DNA of 9,889 nucleotides from an uncultured Alphaproteobacteria bacterium (GCA_910580155.1 CAJTWX010000063.1:1-9889); one strand, 5' to 3'; positions 1 through 6,599 are shown, counted from the first letter of the stretch. Numbers and translations are program-made. Notes: generated by a model from the letters alone, not told the origin.

Positions 1-2
1 AT

Positions 3-2141
3 CATGCAAAAGCAGAAACAGGAAGAGCTATTGGTGGTGCGATGTGTCTTGATTCAACATTAGGACAAACTTCCGGATATGTTACATCAGATTTTCTTTA
101 TAACTATGTGGAAAGTATATCTGGTGATGCTGAAGGTGGTGCGATAGAAATAAATGAAGGTTTAGTGAAAGGTATTACTGGTGATTTTGTGGGAAATTAT
201 GCTAAATCGATTAAAGGTAGTTCTTATGGTGGGGCGCTCGCACATTGGGATGCAAACATCACACCGGAAATTAAATCTAATTTTTTATCGAATCAGGTTA
301 TAGGCGGTTCGTCAGCATGGGGTGGAGCTATTTATAATATATGGACGTATGATGAAGAGGAAAGTAGGATTGAGGATTTGCGCGGTTCGTTTGTAGGGAA
401 TCAAGCCGAATCGACAGAAGGATCGGCATATGGCGGAGCGATAGCGAATACTCGTCATAGTTATATTTCTATGACGAATACTGATATTGTAAATAATTAT
501 GCGAAGGGTAAAGAGGCATACGGTGGCGCGATTTATAATAATGGCAAGATAGCGATGGCAGCAGATGGTCAGGATGTTTTGATATCCGGCAATTACACGG
601 AAGATGAAACAGGAAAGACAGACAATGCAATCTATTCCGAAACATTATATGATACACGTGCAGAGCTGGAATTTTCTAGTAAAAACGGTGGCAAAATATT
701 GGTATATGATGGGATAGATGGTGAAGGATATGATTTGCGTGTCAGTGGTGATGGCAGCGGAGAAGTGTTGTTTAATAACAATGTTCAGGGGGTATCTAAT
801 ATGGAAGTTTCCTCTGGTGGCGTGTTTCATTTGGGAAAGAACGGCGTTATAGACACGGTAGATTATGTATCAGACGGCGGGGTGTTAAAGCTTGATATAT
901 CGGTTGATTCGTCTACTAAGAGCATTCAGAATGGGGTACTCAATGTCAGCGGCGATGTTGTTGGCACAACAAAAGTTATTGTTAACTCTGAGAACGCATC
1001 AACGTTTGCTGGCGCACAAACGGAGTTTGTGAATGCCTCCAATTTTGAAGGCGGGTTAGCGGAGCAATTTGAAGTAGCTCGTGTGGTTGGCAATCCGTAT
1101 ATGTGGCGTTCAGTTATGAATGCTGGCGGGGAGGAGAGCGGCAGCCATTGGTATTTATCTTTAACAGATGACAAGAACCCGAATTACACTCCTGAGTATG
1201 CGCCGGAAGTTGGAGCATATGCGGGTTTGCAGAGTTCTGCTCTTGAGCAAAACCGGAGTATAAGCGGCAGCGTTGTAAAAGGATTGGCGCATCGTCAGAG
1301 CATCAATTGCTATGAAGAGAGTTGCGGTGTTGCAGAACTTATGCCTCAAAAACAAGCTTGGGTTGAGGTGACCCATGAGAATGCGGAGATAGACAGTCCT
1401 TCAGAGATGGATGCCAAAATTAACGGCACGACACTTGGAATGGATTTATATCGAGAAGGTCATAAGCGCGCCGGTGTGTTTGGTGCTTATCGTCATGGTA
1501 AGTATGAGCTCTCTGGCAAGGGTGACTATTATGCCTCTTCGAAGTCAGACATAACCAGTAAGAGTTATTTAGGCGGAGCATACTATCAGTTTGATGACGC
1601 ACAGTGGCGTATGACAGGTACGGTGTTTGCCGGTAAGCAAGATATGGATATCAAAACTGCGGATGGCATAGCCAAGGCAAACACGGAAGCGATGCAATAC
1701 GGGGCGAGTGCTGAGGTAGCTAAGCGATATGCCATTGGGGAATATTTGAACTTAGAACCGAGTTTGGGCTTATATTATACGCTGTTAGATCTTGACGGTT
1801 TGCATGATAATGTGGGCAAGAGTGCAAAATTTGATATGTTGCATTATTTGGAAGCCGAATTAGGTTTGAAGCTTGAACGTGAATTTTGCGTTGACGGGAA
1901 GACCAATCGGTTGTATGTTAAACCGAGTATAGTTCGCACCTTTGCGCAAGGCGGGAAGACACAGATTAGCGGTTTGGACGGCGATGTGAAGTCTTATAAA
2001 GATCGGACATTGGGGCGTTTGGAAGTTGGCGGTGAGTTTAACTTTGAGGAGAACTGGAGCGGATATGGCGTTGCAGGCTATACGCTCGGCAACGACTATA
2101 ACGCTTATGATCTTACTGTCGGACTAGGGTATAGGTTTTAA
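3..2141 (+). CDS. Autotransporter with Pmp-like FxxN/GGAI repeats (5'-truncated by window edge)
   Basis: This is the C-terminal part of a type V (autotransporter) surface protein. The reading frame is open to the left edge, so the signal peptide and part of the passenger are outside; the ATG at 42 is internal, because the codons before it continue the repeat pattern (IGGAM at 30-44). Counting residues from position 42, residues 18-184 contain about five units of ~31 residues, each with FxxN (FLYN, FVGN, FLSN, FVGN, then IVNN and ISGN) followed 12-14 residues later by GGAI or GGAL. This is the motif pair of chlamydial Pmp repeats and implies a beta-helical passenger, probably an adhesin. Residues ~205-420 are a repeat-poor, glycine- and valine-rich stretch. 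Residues ~440-699 form the barrel of alternating polar and aromatic strands, ending in YRF with the terminal Phe expected for BAM recognition. A Cys pair (423, 428) precedes the barrel. Ligand and role are not readable from the sequence. Confidence 0.9.
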   Translation, partial: HAKAETGRAIGGAMCLDSTLGQTSGYVTSDFLYNYVESISGDAEGGAIEINEGLVKGITGDFVGNYAKSIKGSSYGGALAHWDANITPEIKSNFLSNQVIGGSSAWGGAIYNIWTYDEEESRIEDLRGSFVGNQAESTEGSAYGGAIANTRHSYISMTNTDIVNNYAKGKEAYGGAIYNNGKIAMAADGQDVLISGNYTEDETGKTDNAIYSETLYDTRAELEFSSKNGGKILVYDGIDGEGYDLRVSGDGSGEVLFNNNVQGVSNMEVSSGGVFHLGKNGVIDTVDYVSDGGVLKLDISVDSSTKSIQNGVLNVSGDVVGTTKVIVNSENASTFAGAQTEFVNASNFEGGLAEQFEVARVVGNPYMWRSVMNAGGEESGSHWYLSLTDDKNPNYTPEYAPEVGAYAGLQSSALEQNRSISGSVVKGLAHRQSINCYEESCGVAELMPQKQAWVEVTHENAEIDSPSEMDAKINGTTLGMDLYREGHKRAGVFGAYRHGKYELSGKGDYYASSKSDITSKSYLGGAYYQFDDAQWRMTGTVFAGKQDMDIKTADGIAKANTEAMQYGASAEVAKRYAIGEYLNLEPSLGLYYTLLDLDGLHDNVGKSAKFDMLHYLEAELGLKLEREFCVDGKTNRLYVKPSIVRTFAQGGKTQISGLDGDVKSYKDRTLGRLEVGGEFNFEENWSGYGVAGYTLGNDYNAYDLTVGLGYRF
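33..593 (+). repeat. Coding repeat of ~93 bp: FxxN...GGA[I/L] units
   Basis: Degenerate protein-level tandem repeat in the autotransporter passenger. Counting residues from the ATG at 42, GGA motifs start at 32, 63, 94, 131 and 161 (spacings 31, 31, 37, 30), plus an earlier one at nucleotide 33. FxxN-type motifs start at 18, 49, 81, 117, 149 and 181 (spacings 31, 32, 36, 32, 32), the last two with Ile instead of Phe. Each unit would form one or more coils of a right-handed beta-helix. The copies have diverged in DNA sequence, so this is an old repeat rather than a recent expansion. The array probably extends left of the window. Confidence 0.8.
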
Positions 2142-2152
2142 CTGAGTTCAGT

Positions 2153-2183
2153 AAAAAAGCTCCGTTTAATACGGAGCTTTTTT
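2153..2183. terminator. Bidirectional intrinsic terminator
   Basis: A perfect 13-bp inverted repeat (2153-2165 and 2171-2183) with a 5-nt loop TTAAT. The core AGCTCCGT/ACGGAGCT is flanked by A6 on the left and T6 on the right. It lies 12 nt after the autotransporter stop and about 30 nt beyond the stop of the convergent carD-like gene, so the A/T tracts would supply the U-tail for transcripts from either side. Confidence 0.9.
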
Positions 2184-2212
2184 ATATCATAAGTTAATTA
2201 TGTAGTGTTTAA

Positions 2213-2722
2213 TTATATGTTACGACTCGAAACAGTATCAAGAAGTTTTTTGCTTGCTTCTTCAATGGATGTATTTTCGTAAACGGCAACTTCACTAGCC
2301 AAACGCTCGACAGCGTGTTCATAAATCTGGCGTTCGCTATATGACTGTTCTGCAAGGTTTTCGTTACGATATAAATCACGGATAACTTCTGCAACAGCAA
2401 TAGGGTTGCCGGAGTTTATTTTATTTTCGTATTCTTGAGCGCGTCTTGACCACATAATTTTTTTGACACGCGGTTTGCCTTTTAAGGTGGCAAGAGCTTC
2501 TTTCATTGTGATATCGTCAGATATTTTGCGCAAGCCAACTTTATCTAACTTTGCCATTGGAACGCGTAGAGTCATTTTGTCTTTATCAAAATTAACGACT
2601 AATAGTTCCAGTTCGCTACCGGCAATTGTTTGTTTGGCTATGTTAGTGACTTTGCCTACGCCGTGAGTTGGGTATACGACATATTCTCCTGAGCTGAAAT
2701 TGGCAACCGGACTTTTTTTCAT
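2213..2722 (-). CDS. carD: CarD family transcriptional regulator
   Basis: A 169-residue protein of the CarD/CdnL family. CarD proteins bind the RNA polymerase beta subunit through an N-terminal Tudor-like domain and contact upstream promoter DNA with a helical C-terminal domain, stabilising the open complex at housekeeping promoters such as rRNA. The N-terminal domain is clear at residues ~9-70 (GEYVVYPTHGVGKV, then LRVPM and the K-x-G-LRKISD segment). The helical part follows, with RRAQEYENKINSGNP and VAEVIRDLYRNE, segments characteristic of the family. Length is normal for alphaproteobacteria. The start at 2722 is supported by a full AGGAGG (minus strand, 2733-2738) 10 nt upstream. The gene is monocistronic by appearance, with its own leader region and terminator. 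The family assignment is secure; the symbol is used in the family sense. Confidence 0.93.
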   Translation of the reverse strand: MKKSPVANFSSGEYVVYPTHGVGKVTNIAKQTIAGSELELLVVNFDKDKMTLRVPMAKLDKVGLRKISDDITMKEALATLKGKPRVKKIMWSRRAQEYENKINSGNPIAVAEVIRDLYRNENLAEQSYSERQIYEHAVERLASEVAVYENTSIEEASKKLLDTVSSRNI

Positions 2723-2766
2723 ATTGGATAAACCTCCTAGATGTGTAATGCGTTGTTATGAAAACG

Positions 2767-2783
2767 ATGTGACTATATCACAT
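2767..2783 (-). promoter_or_regulatory. Putative carD promoter with overlapping TGTGA-N5-TCACA dyad
   Basis: Seen: a perfect 17-bp interrupted palindrome with 6-bp arms (ATGTGA and TCACAT) around CTATA. On the minus strand its centre reads TGA-TATAGT, an extended -10 box (TATAGT at plus 2772-2777). This would start transcription near 2765, about 43 nt before the carD start. No good -35 is present at the right distance, as is tolerated for extended -10 promoters. Inference: a dimeric regulator binding here would cover the -10 element and repress. The arms resemble CRP/FNR-superfamily half sites, but the spacer is 5 rather than the 6 of E. coli CRP. Confidence 0.4.
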
Positions 2784-2855
2784 TTTTTGAAACAAATCTA
2801 TACCTAAAATGAAAAAAAATTAAAAAAGTTTTAAATATTTTCAAAAATTATTTAT

Positions 2856-3329
2856 TTACAACCATTTAGGGAATAGGTTTGTCTGACGCAGCCCTTCTCC
2901 GATAACCATTACGGCGGAAACAGCTACATTTATGGAGCGGGCGTTTTGATTCATCGGTATTAACAAACGTGCATCAGCCAGTTGATGAACCGCCTCTGGA
3001 ACGCCGGCGCTTTCCCTACCCATCAATATAATATCGTTGGGGGCAAATTTAAAGTCAGTATAAGGTTTGCTGGCGCGGGTTGTTAAAAGGATTATTCTGC
3101 CGTATTCTTCGGGATGGGCGGTGCGGTATTCTAAAAAATCTTCCCAAGAGTTATGACGCCGGTATGAAGCTAAGTCTAAATAGTCCATACCGGCACGTTT
3201 CATTGCTTTTTCATTAAAGATAAAGCCGCAGGGTTCTATAATGTCTAAAGGTAAATCCAGACACGCACCAAGACGCAGCAGGGTGCCGGTGTTTTGCGGA
3301 ATATCAGGTTGAAAAAGCGCTAATCTCAT
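2856..3329 (-). CDS. trmL: tRNA (cytidine/uridine(34)-2'-O)-methyltransferase, SPOUT family
   Basis: A 157-residue SPOUT methyltransferase of the TrmL (YibK) group, which uses S-adenosylmethionine to 2'-O-methylate the wobble nucleotide 34 of tRNA-Leu isoacceptors in E. coli. The N-terminus (LALFQPDIPQNTGTLLRLGA) carries the NTG motif, residues 13-15. The trefoil-knot SAM-binding motifs follow: MGRESAGVPE at ~103-112, LLIPM at 122-126 and RSINVAVSAVMV at 131-142. The length equals the compact single-domain family. The frame is open further upstream to an ATG at 3386, but those residues lie inside secB and have no family match, so ATG 3329 is chosen. This places the start one nucleotide after the secB stop, so the two are probably cotranscribed and translationally coupled. 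Confidence 0.93.
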   Translation of the reverse strand: MRLALFQPDIPQNTGTLLRLGACLDLPLDIIEPCGFIFNEKAMKRAGMDYLDLASYRRHNSWEDFLEYRTAHPEEYGRIILLTTRASKPYTDFKFAPNDIILMGRESAGVPEAVHQLADARLLIPMNQNARSINVAVSAVMVIGEGLRQTNLFPKWL

Positions 3330-3330
3330 T

Positions 3331-3774
3331 TTAGTTAGCCTTTGTTGATTGTTCTTTTTTGCTTCTGTAGACGGCTGCAAAGTCAACAGGTGCTAACATA
3401 AGCGGTGGCATTCCGGCTTCAGACAGGTTAGAAGAAATAATTTGACGTGCATAAGGGAATAACAGAGTCGGAATGTCGATAAATAAGGCTGTTTCCATAT
3501 TTTCTTCCGGTATTGTGGCGTGGCAGGCTGCTGCGTAAGCCAATTCAAAAATAAAAAGCTTTTCATTTTCAATGTCTGCGTTGATTCGAAGATTCAGAAC
3601 CACTTCGTATTGGTTTTGAGCAATTTTATTGGCATCAATATTCAAATCTATGTTTAACTTTGGCTGAGTATTTAATTTTGTAAAGATTTGCGGTGCGTGC
3701 GGAATTTCCAACGACATATCTTTTATGTATTGCATTGTTATTGCTAGTTCGGGAGTTTCTTGCGTGTTTGCCAT
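3331..3774 (-). CDS. secB: Protein-export chaperone SecB
   Basis: A 147-residue SecB, the cytosolic homotetrameric chaperone that keeps presecretory proteins unfolded and hands them to SecA at the SecYEG channel. Family landmarks are MQYIKDMSLEIPHAP (residues 14-28), FIFELAYAAA (74-83), the IPEEN turn, LFIDIPTLLFPYARQII (97-113) and GMPPLMLAPVDFAAVY (121-136), followed by a short polar tail. Length is typical. The start at 3774 has an AGAAAGGAT Shine-Dalgarno on the minus strand 6 nt upstream. It heads a two-gene unit with trmL and is divergent from the Tim44-like gene. In this window a large autotransporter is an obvious possible client, which is inference from general SecB biology. Confidence 0.96.
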   Translation of the reverse strand: MANTQETPELAITMQYIKDMSLEIPHAPQIFTKLNTQPKLNIDLNIDANKIAQNQYEVVLNLRINADIENEKLFIFELAYAAACHATIPEENMETALFIDIPTLLFPYARQIISSNLSEAGMPPLMLAPVDFAAVYRSKKEQSTKAN

Positions 3775-3806
3775 TTTTTTATCCTTTCTGAAATATGCTT
3801 TCGGTT

Positions 3807-3836
3807 ATAATATAGGGTTTTATTTTTATACGTCAA
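3807..3836 (-). promoter_or_regulatory. Putative sigma-70 promoter of secB-trmL
   Basis: On the minus strand, TTGACG (plus 3831-3836) is followed after 18 nt by TATTAT (plus 3807-3812). This gives a transcript start near 3800 and a leader of about 25 nt carrying the secB ribosome site. TATATT, two bases nearer, is an alternative -10 with a 16-nt spacer. Assigned by motif only. Confidence 0.55.
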
Positions 3837-3837
3837 A

Positions 3838-3843
3838 TATAAT
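3838..3843 (+). promoter_or_regulatory. Candidate -10 box (TATAAT) for the Tim44-like operon
   Basis: A perfect TATAAT immediately beside the secB -35 box, on the opposite strand. The segment 17 nt upstream (around 3815-3820) is not a recognisable -35, so promoter strength is uncertain. If used, the leader would be about 55 nt. Polymerases bound at this box and at the secB promoter would overlap, so the two units may compete. Confidence 0.35.
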
Positions 3844-3903
3844 AGTTGATAATAAAGATATTTGAGCTATATTTATGGAAAACATAACAGAGGTTAGAGG
3901 AAA

Positions 3904-4545
3904 ATGTCAGGATATTTGGATATTATATTTTTATTGGTTTTGGTAGTTGTTATTTTCAGCAAGCTTAAAAATGCGTTGGGAACAGGGGCTGATGAAGCTA
4001 AAGTTATTATGATTCCAAAGGAGCAATTTGACAAAGTGTATAAAGAGCTTCGTAAGAATATGCTTGACGAATCTGGCGACTCTGTTGATGTGTCGTTGCT
4101 ATCTCCGTTAGATAAAGAGTTAATTAAAATTCCTAACTTTAACAAAAAACTATTTGTTAAAGGAGCACAGAGAGCATTTGAGGCTATTTTGGCGGCGTTT
4201 AGCAGGGGGGATACTAAAACGTTATCTTCACTTGTTAATAAAGAACTTTTGAAAAGAATCGAAAAAGTAGTTGAAGAACGCAAACAGAAAGGAATTGTAA
4301 CCGAATCGGATTTAATCAGTTTTGTTGAAACGGAAATCGAATCGGTAAATTTTGTTAATGATGACAAAGTTAATCTGGTTGTTAAGTTTGTGAGTGAGCA
4401 GGTTAATCTGCTTAAAAATGCTGAAGGGAAGATTATTGAAGGTGATGAAAATTATGTTCAGACGATTTTGGATGTGTGGACATTTGAAAAGAGTTTAAAT
4501 CCTAAAATTAACAACTGGTTATTGTGTTCGACGAAAAAATGTTAA
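3904..4545 (+). CDS. Tim44-like domain protein (TimA-type), membrane anchored
   Basis: A 213-residue protein with one N-terminal membrane segment (residues ~4-18, IIFLLVLVVVIF) followed by a lysine-rich linker and a soluble Tim44-like domain (~80-210). Recognisable family features are KGAQRAFEAILAAFSRGD (86-103), the L-x-x-L-V helix, VKFVSEQ (160-166), GKIIEGD (175-181), VWTFEK (191-196) and NNWLL near the end. Mitochondrial Tim44 tethers Hsp70 to the TIM23 import channel; the alphaproteobacterial homologue (TimA, described in Caulobacter) sits at the inner membrane and its bacterial role is poorly defined. AGAGG just before the ATG serves as ribosome site. It is divergent from secB and heads the operon with mltA and the Smr gene. 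The tail ends LLCSTKKC, with two cysteines where I would expect a short basic end. Confidence 0.88.
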   Translation: MSGYLDIIFLLVLVVVIFSKLKNALGTGADEAKVIMIPKEQFDKVYKELRKNMLDESGDSVDVSLLSPLDKELIKIPNFNKKLFVKGAQRAFEAILAAFSRGDTKTLSSLVNKELLKRIEKVVEERKQKGIVTESDLISFVETEIESVNFVNDDKVNLVVKFVSEQVNLLKNAEGKIIEGDENYVQTILDVWTFEKSLNPKINNWLLCSTKKC

Positions 4546-5699
4546 GACGTGTACTGTTATTTTTTATTTTAGTCTTGCTTTCTTCCTGTCGGGGAGAAGA
4601 TGCGGAGAAATTGCCTGCGGAAGTAAAACATTTTGAGCTGCAAAAAAGCAGCTTTTCTGCTTTAAATGGATGGGAAAATGAAAAAATAGGGGCTTTTGAT
4701 ACAGCGTTAAAAGATGTTTGCTCAGTGATGGTTAAAAAAACGCAGAAAAAGATTAAAAGCGAATATTTTGAATATTCTTTGAGTGCTTATCAGAAACATT
4801 GCCGGAGAATGGCGGAGTTATCTGATAAAGACTTAAAAATCTATATTGAGCAAAATTTTGTGCCTTATGCGGTGGTTGTGAATGGAAATACGGAAGGGAA
4901 GTTTACGTCTTATTATGAGGCAGAATTAAAGGCAAATTATGAGCGTGGCGGAAAATATCAATATCCGATATACGGTAAACCAAATGATTTGGTGGAAATC
5001 AATTTGCGGGATTTTGATTCTACTTTGCCTAATCAGCGTCTGGTCGGTCGGGTAAAGGATGGAAAACTTATAAAGTATTATACCCGTAAGGAGGTTGATG
5101 AAGGTAAATTGGATGCTCCGGTTATTCTTTGGGGGGATAATCCGGTAGATATTTATATTATGCAAATTCAGGGGGCTGCTGTGGCAACATTGCCTGACGG
5201 ACAGCAGATTCGCGTGGGATATGCAGATAATAACGGACATCGTTTTCGGGGAATCGGGTCGATTTTGCTGGATAAAGGTTTGATAAAACAAGGCGATGCT
5301 TCTATGCCGAAAATAAAGCAATGGCTTAATGATAATGGGGACTCGGCAAAAAAGAATATGTTGCTTAATGACCGGTATATTTTTCATAAAGTTGTGGAGG
5401 CTGACGGGCCGATTGGTGCAATGGGGCTGCCGTTGGTTGCCGGTCGTAGTATGGCGGTAGATAAAAACTATATTCCGCTTGGTTCTGTTATGTGGCTGGA
5501 AACTGTCGGGCCGGACAGGAAGGCTATTAACAAGCTGATAATGGCGGAAGATGTGGGAAGCGCAATTAAAGGCGGTGTGCGCGGAGATTATTTTTGGGGG
5601 CACGGCGAAAAGGCATTTGATTGTGCCGGAAGGATGAATTCAAAAGGGCGTTATTTTATTTTGTTGCCGAAAGATGCCGAGGTTAGTGTTTATGACTGA
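4539..5699 (+). CDS. mltA: Membrane-bound lytic murein transglycosylase A (lipoprotein)
   Basis: MltA cleaves the MurNAc-GlcNAc bond of peptidoglycan, forming 1,6-anhydro-MurNAc. From ATG 4539 the protein has 386 residues. It begins with a lipoprotein signal (RR, a hydrophobic run, then lipobox LSSC with Cys17); the residue after Cys is Arg, not Asp, consistent with outer-membrane sorting. The MltA insert domain is at ~120-250 (FTSYYEAEL, QIQGAAVATLPDG, GYADNNGHRFRGIG). The C-terminal 3D-type barrel follows (PLVAGRSMAVDKNYIPLG, then AEDVGSAIKG with the expected catalytic Asp338, GHG, AGRMN). An in-frame GTG at 4524 exists, but ATG 4539 puts the positive residues directly at the signal peptide. 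The start overlaps the end of the Tim44-like gene by 7 nt and lacks a strong ribosome site, so translational coupling is likely. Confidence 0.93.
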   Translation: MLRRVLLFFILVLLSSCRGEDAEKLPAEVKHFELQKSSFSALNGWENEKIGAFDTALKDVCSVMVKKTQKKIKSEYFEYSLSAYQKHCRRMAELSDKDLKIYIEQNFVPYAVVVNGNTEGKFTSYYEAELKANYERGGKYQYPIYGKPNDLVEINLRDFDSTLPNQRLVGRVKDGKLIKYYTRKEVDEGKLDAPVILWGDNPVDIYIMQIQGAAVATLPDGQQIRVGYADNNGHRFRGIGSILLDKGLIKQGDASMPKIKQWLNDNGDSAKKNMLLNDRYIFHKVVEADGPIGAMGLPLVAGRSMAVDKNYIPLGSVMWLETVGPDRKAINKLIMAEDVGSAIKGGVRGDYFWGHGEKAFDCAGRMNSKGRYFILLPKDAEVSVYD

Positions 5700-6201
5700 A
5701 GATGAAAGCTGGCAGGAAGCTGTTAAAGGTGTTAAAAGGATTAAAACGAATCGGCACGTTGATGAAATTGTGCCCAGAGAAGTAGAATTACGTCAAGACA
5801 AGGTGACAACAGTCACATTTGATGTTTTGAAAAGCAGCAGAAATGTTACGAAAGATGATTTTTCGCAGATGGATGGTGCGTTGGCTAAACGTTTTAAGCG
5901 TGAAGTTTATAAAGTTGAGGCGACATTGGATTTGCACGGGGTGACGGAAAAAGCAGCTTTTGAGCAAGTATGCGACTTTGTGAAACAAGCGTATAATTGC
6001 GGCAAACGCTGTATCTTGATTGTGACCGGAAAAGGGTGGGATGATGTTCCTTTCAGCGGCAAAGGCGTATTGCGTAAGGCTGTTCCCGAGTGGTTATCTC
6101 ATTCAGAAATTAGTCCGCTTGTCCTTGCGTTTAAGAATCCGTCTGAGGTGATGGGGGGAGCGGGGGCTTTGTATATTTTGCTGCGAAAAAAACAAAGGTA
6201 G
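5692..6201 (+). CDS. Smr/MutS2 C-terminal-domain protein
   Basis: A 169-residue protein with a charged, probably flexible N-terminal half (~1-75) and a C-terminal Smr domain (~76-169). The domain shows its hallmarks: LDLHG at 79-83, TGKG at 112-115, and GGAGALYILLRK at 155-166. Smr domains are nucleic-acid-binding or endonuclease modules, found as MutS2 tails and as stand-alone proteins in proteobacteria; the substrate of this short form is not established here. ATG 5692 is chosen over ATG 5674 because it has GAGG (within 5679-5684) about 8-9 nt upstream and overlaps the mltA stop by 8 nt. It is the last gene of the Tim44-like-mltA-smr unit. Its TAG stop directly abuts the stop of the convergent hxlR gene, with no space for a terminator. 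Confidence 0.9.
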   Translation: MTEDESWQEAVKGVKRIKTNRHVDEIVPREVELRQDKVTTVTFDVLKSSRNVTKDDFSQMDGALAKRFKREVYKVEATLDLHGVTEKAAFEQVCDFVKQAYNCGKRCILIVTGKGWDDVPFSGKGVLRKAVPEWLSHSEISPLVLAFKNPSEVMGGAGALYILLRKKQR

Positions 6202-6528
6202 CTATAACTCTCCATTTTTATATTTTGTTCCCCAATCAGCCATACTGTAAATAATTGGTTTGAGCGATTGTCCTGTTTTATTCAGACTATATTCTACGCG
6301 TGGTGGTACTTCCGCATATACTTTGCGCGTTATCAGATTATCTGTTTCAAGTGCTCGCAGATTTTCGGTTAAAACACGCTGGCTGATACCGGAAAGGCTT
6401 TTGCGTAGTTCTCCGAATCTTTTTGTGCCGCTTATTAAATCACGAATAATGAGTAATTTCCATTTATTACCGATAAGGTTTATGGTTGTTGCAACTGGGC
6501 AATCTAAAATTTTTTTGTTTGAAATCAC
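6202..6528 (-). CDS. HxlR-family winged-helix transcriptional regulator
   Basis: A small MarR/HxlR-type repressor (108 residues from GTG 6528). Motifs are CPVATTINLIGNKWKLLIIRDL (10-31), TKRFGELRKSLSGISQRVLTENLRALE (35-61, helix-turn-helix) and the wing V-PPRVEYSLNKTGQSL (74-89). Cys10 just before Pro is the conserved N-terminal cysteine that acts as a thiol redox or quinone sensor in characterised members such as YodB and HypR; sensing here is inference. Start choice: GTG 6528 has GGAGAA 6 nt upstream, whereas ATG 6558 (118 residues) has no ribosome site and lies against a -10-like TATTATATA sequence. Longer readings to 6633 would add a non-family hydrophobic segment. The gene is divergent from the cupin gene, the usual HxlR arrangement with a target. 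Confidence 0.88.
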   Translation of the reverse strand: MISNKKILDCPVATTINLIGNKWKLLIIRDLISGTKRFGELRKSLSGISQRVLTENLRALETDNLITRKVYAEVPPRVEYSLNKTGQSLKPIIYSMADWGTKYKNGEL

Positions 6529-6560
6529 TTTAATTTCTCCGAAAGTTACTTTTTGCATAC

Positions 6561-6569
6561 TATATAATA
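6561..6569 (-). promoter_or_regulatory. Candidate -10 region of the hxlR promoter
   Basis: The minus strand reads TATTATATA here (TATTAT at plus 6564-6569, TATATA at 6561-6566). TTTGTA lies 15 nt upstream of the first and 18 nt upstream of the second, within the dyad at 6580-6599. A transcript would start near 6555, downstream of or at ATG 6558, which favours the GTG 6528 start. Motif evidence only. Confidence 0.4.
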
Positions 6570-6579
6570 AAAAGATGCC

Positions 6580-6599
6580 TACTTTACAAATGTAAGTTA
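6580..6599. promoter_or_regulatory. Putative HxlR operator between divergent hxlR and cupin genes
   Basis: An imperfect 20-bp dyad: arms TACTTTACA and TGTAAGTTA around AA, with 7 of 9 pairs symmetric. It contains the likely -35 of the cupin promoter (TTTACA, 6583-6588) and the -35-like TTTGTA of hxlR on the other strand. Binding of a dimeric winged-helix repressor here would therefore block both promoters. It is the only clear dyad I found in the intergenic space. The assignment to this HxlR protein is inferred from position. Confidence 0.5.

Noticed and set aside
2141..2152. Small palindrome ACTGA-GT-TCAGT after the autotransporter stop
   Set aside because: Five-base arms only, directly beside the much stronger terminator; likely chance.
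2784..2855. A+T-rich stretch after trmL considered as a terminator
   Set aside because: Only weak A/T pairings are present, with no GC-containing stem followed by a U-tract on the minus strand, so no terminator is called.
3330..3386. Upstream ATG 3386 for trmL
   Set aside because: The extra residues are the secB 3' end read in another frame; the family N-terminus begins at ATG 3329.
4926..5603. 225-codon minus-strand open frame inside mltA
   Set aside because: It is antisense to a gene with clear catalytic motifs, its translation is rich in His, Ile and Pro without family resemblance, and no ribosome site or context supports it.
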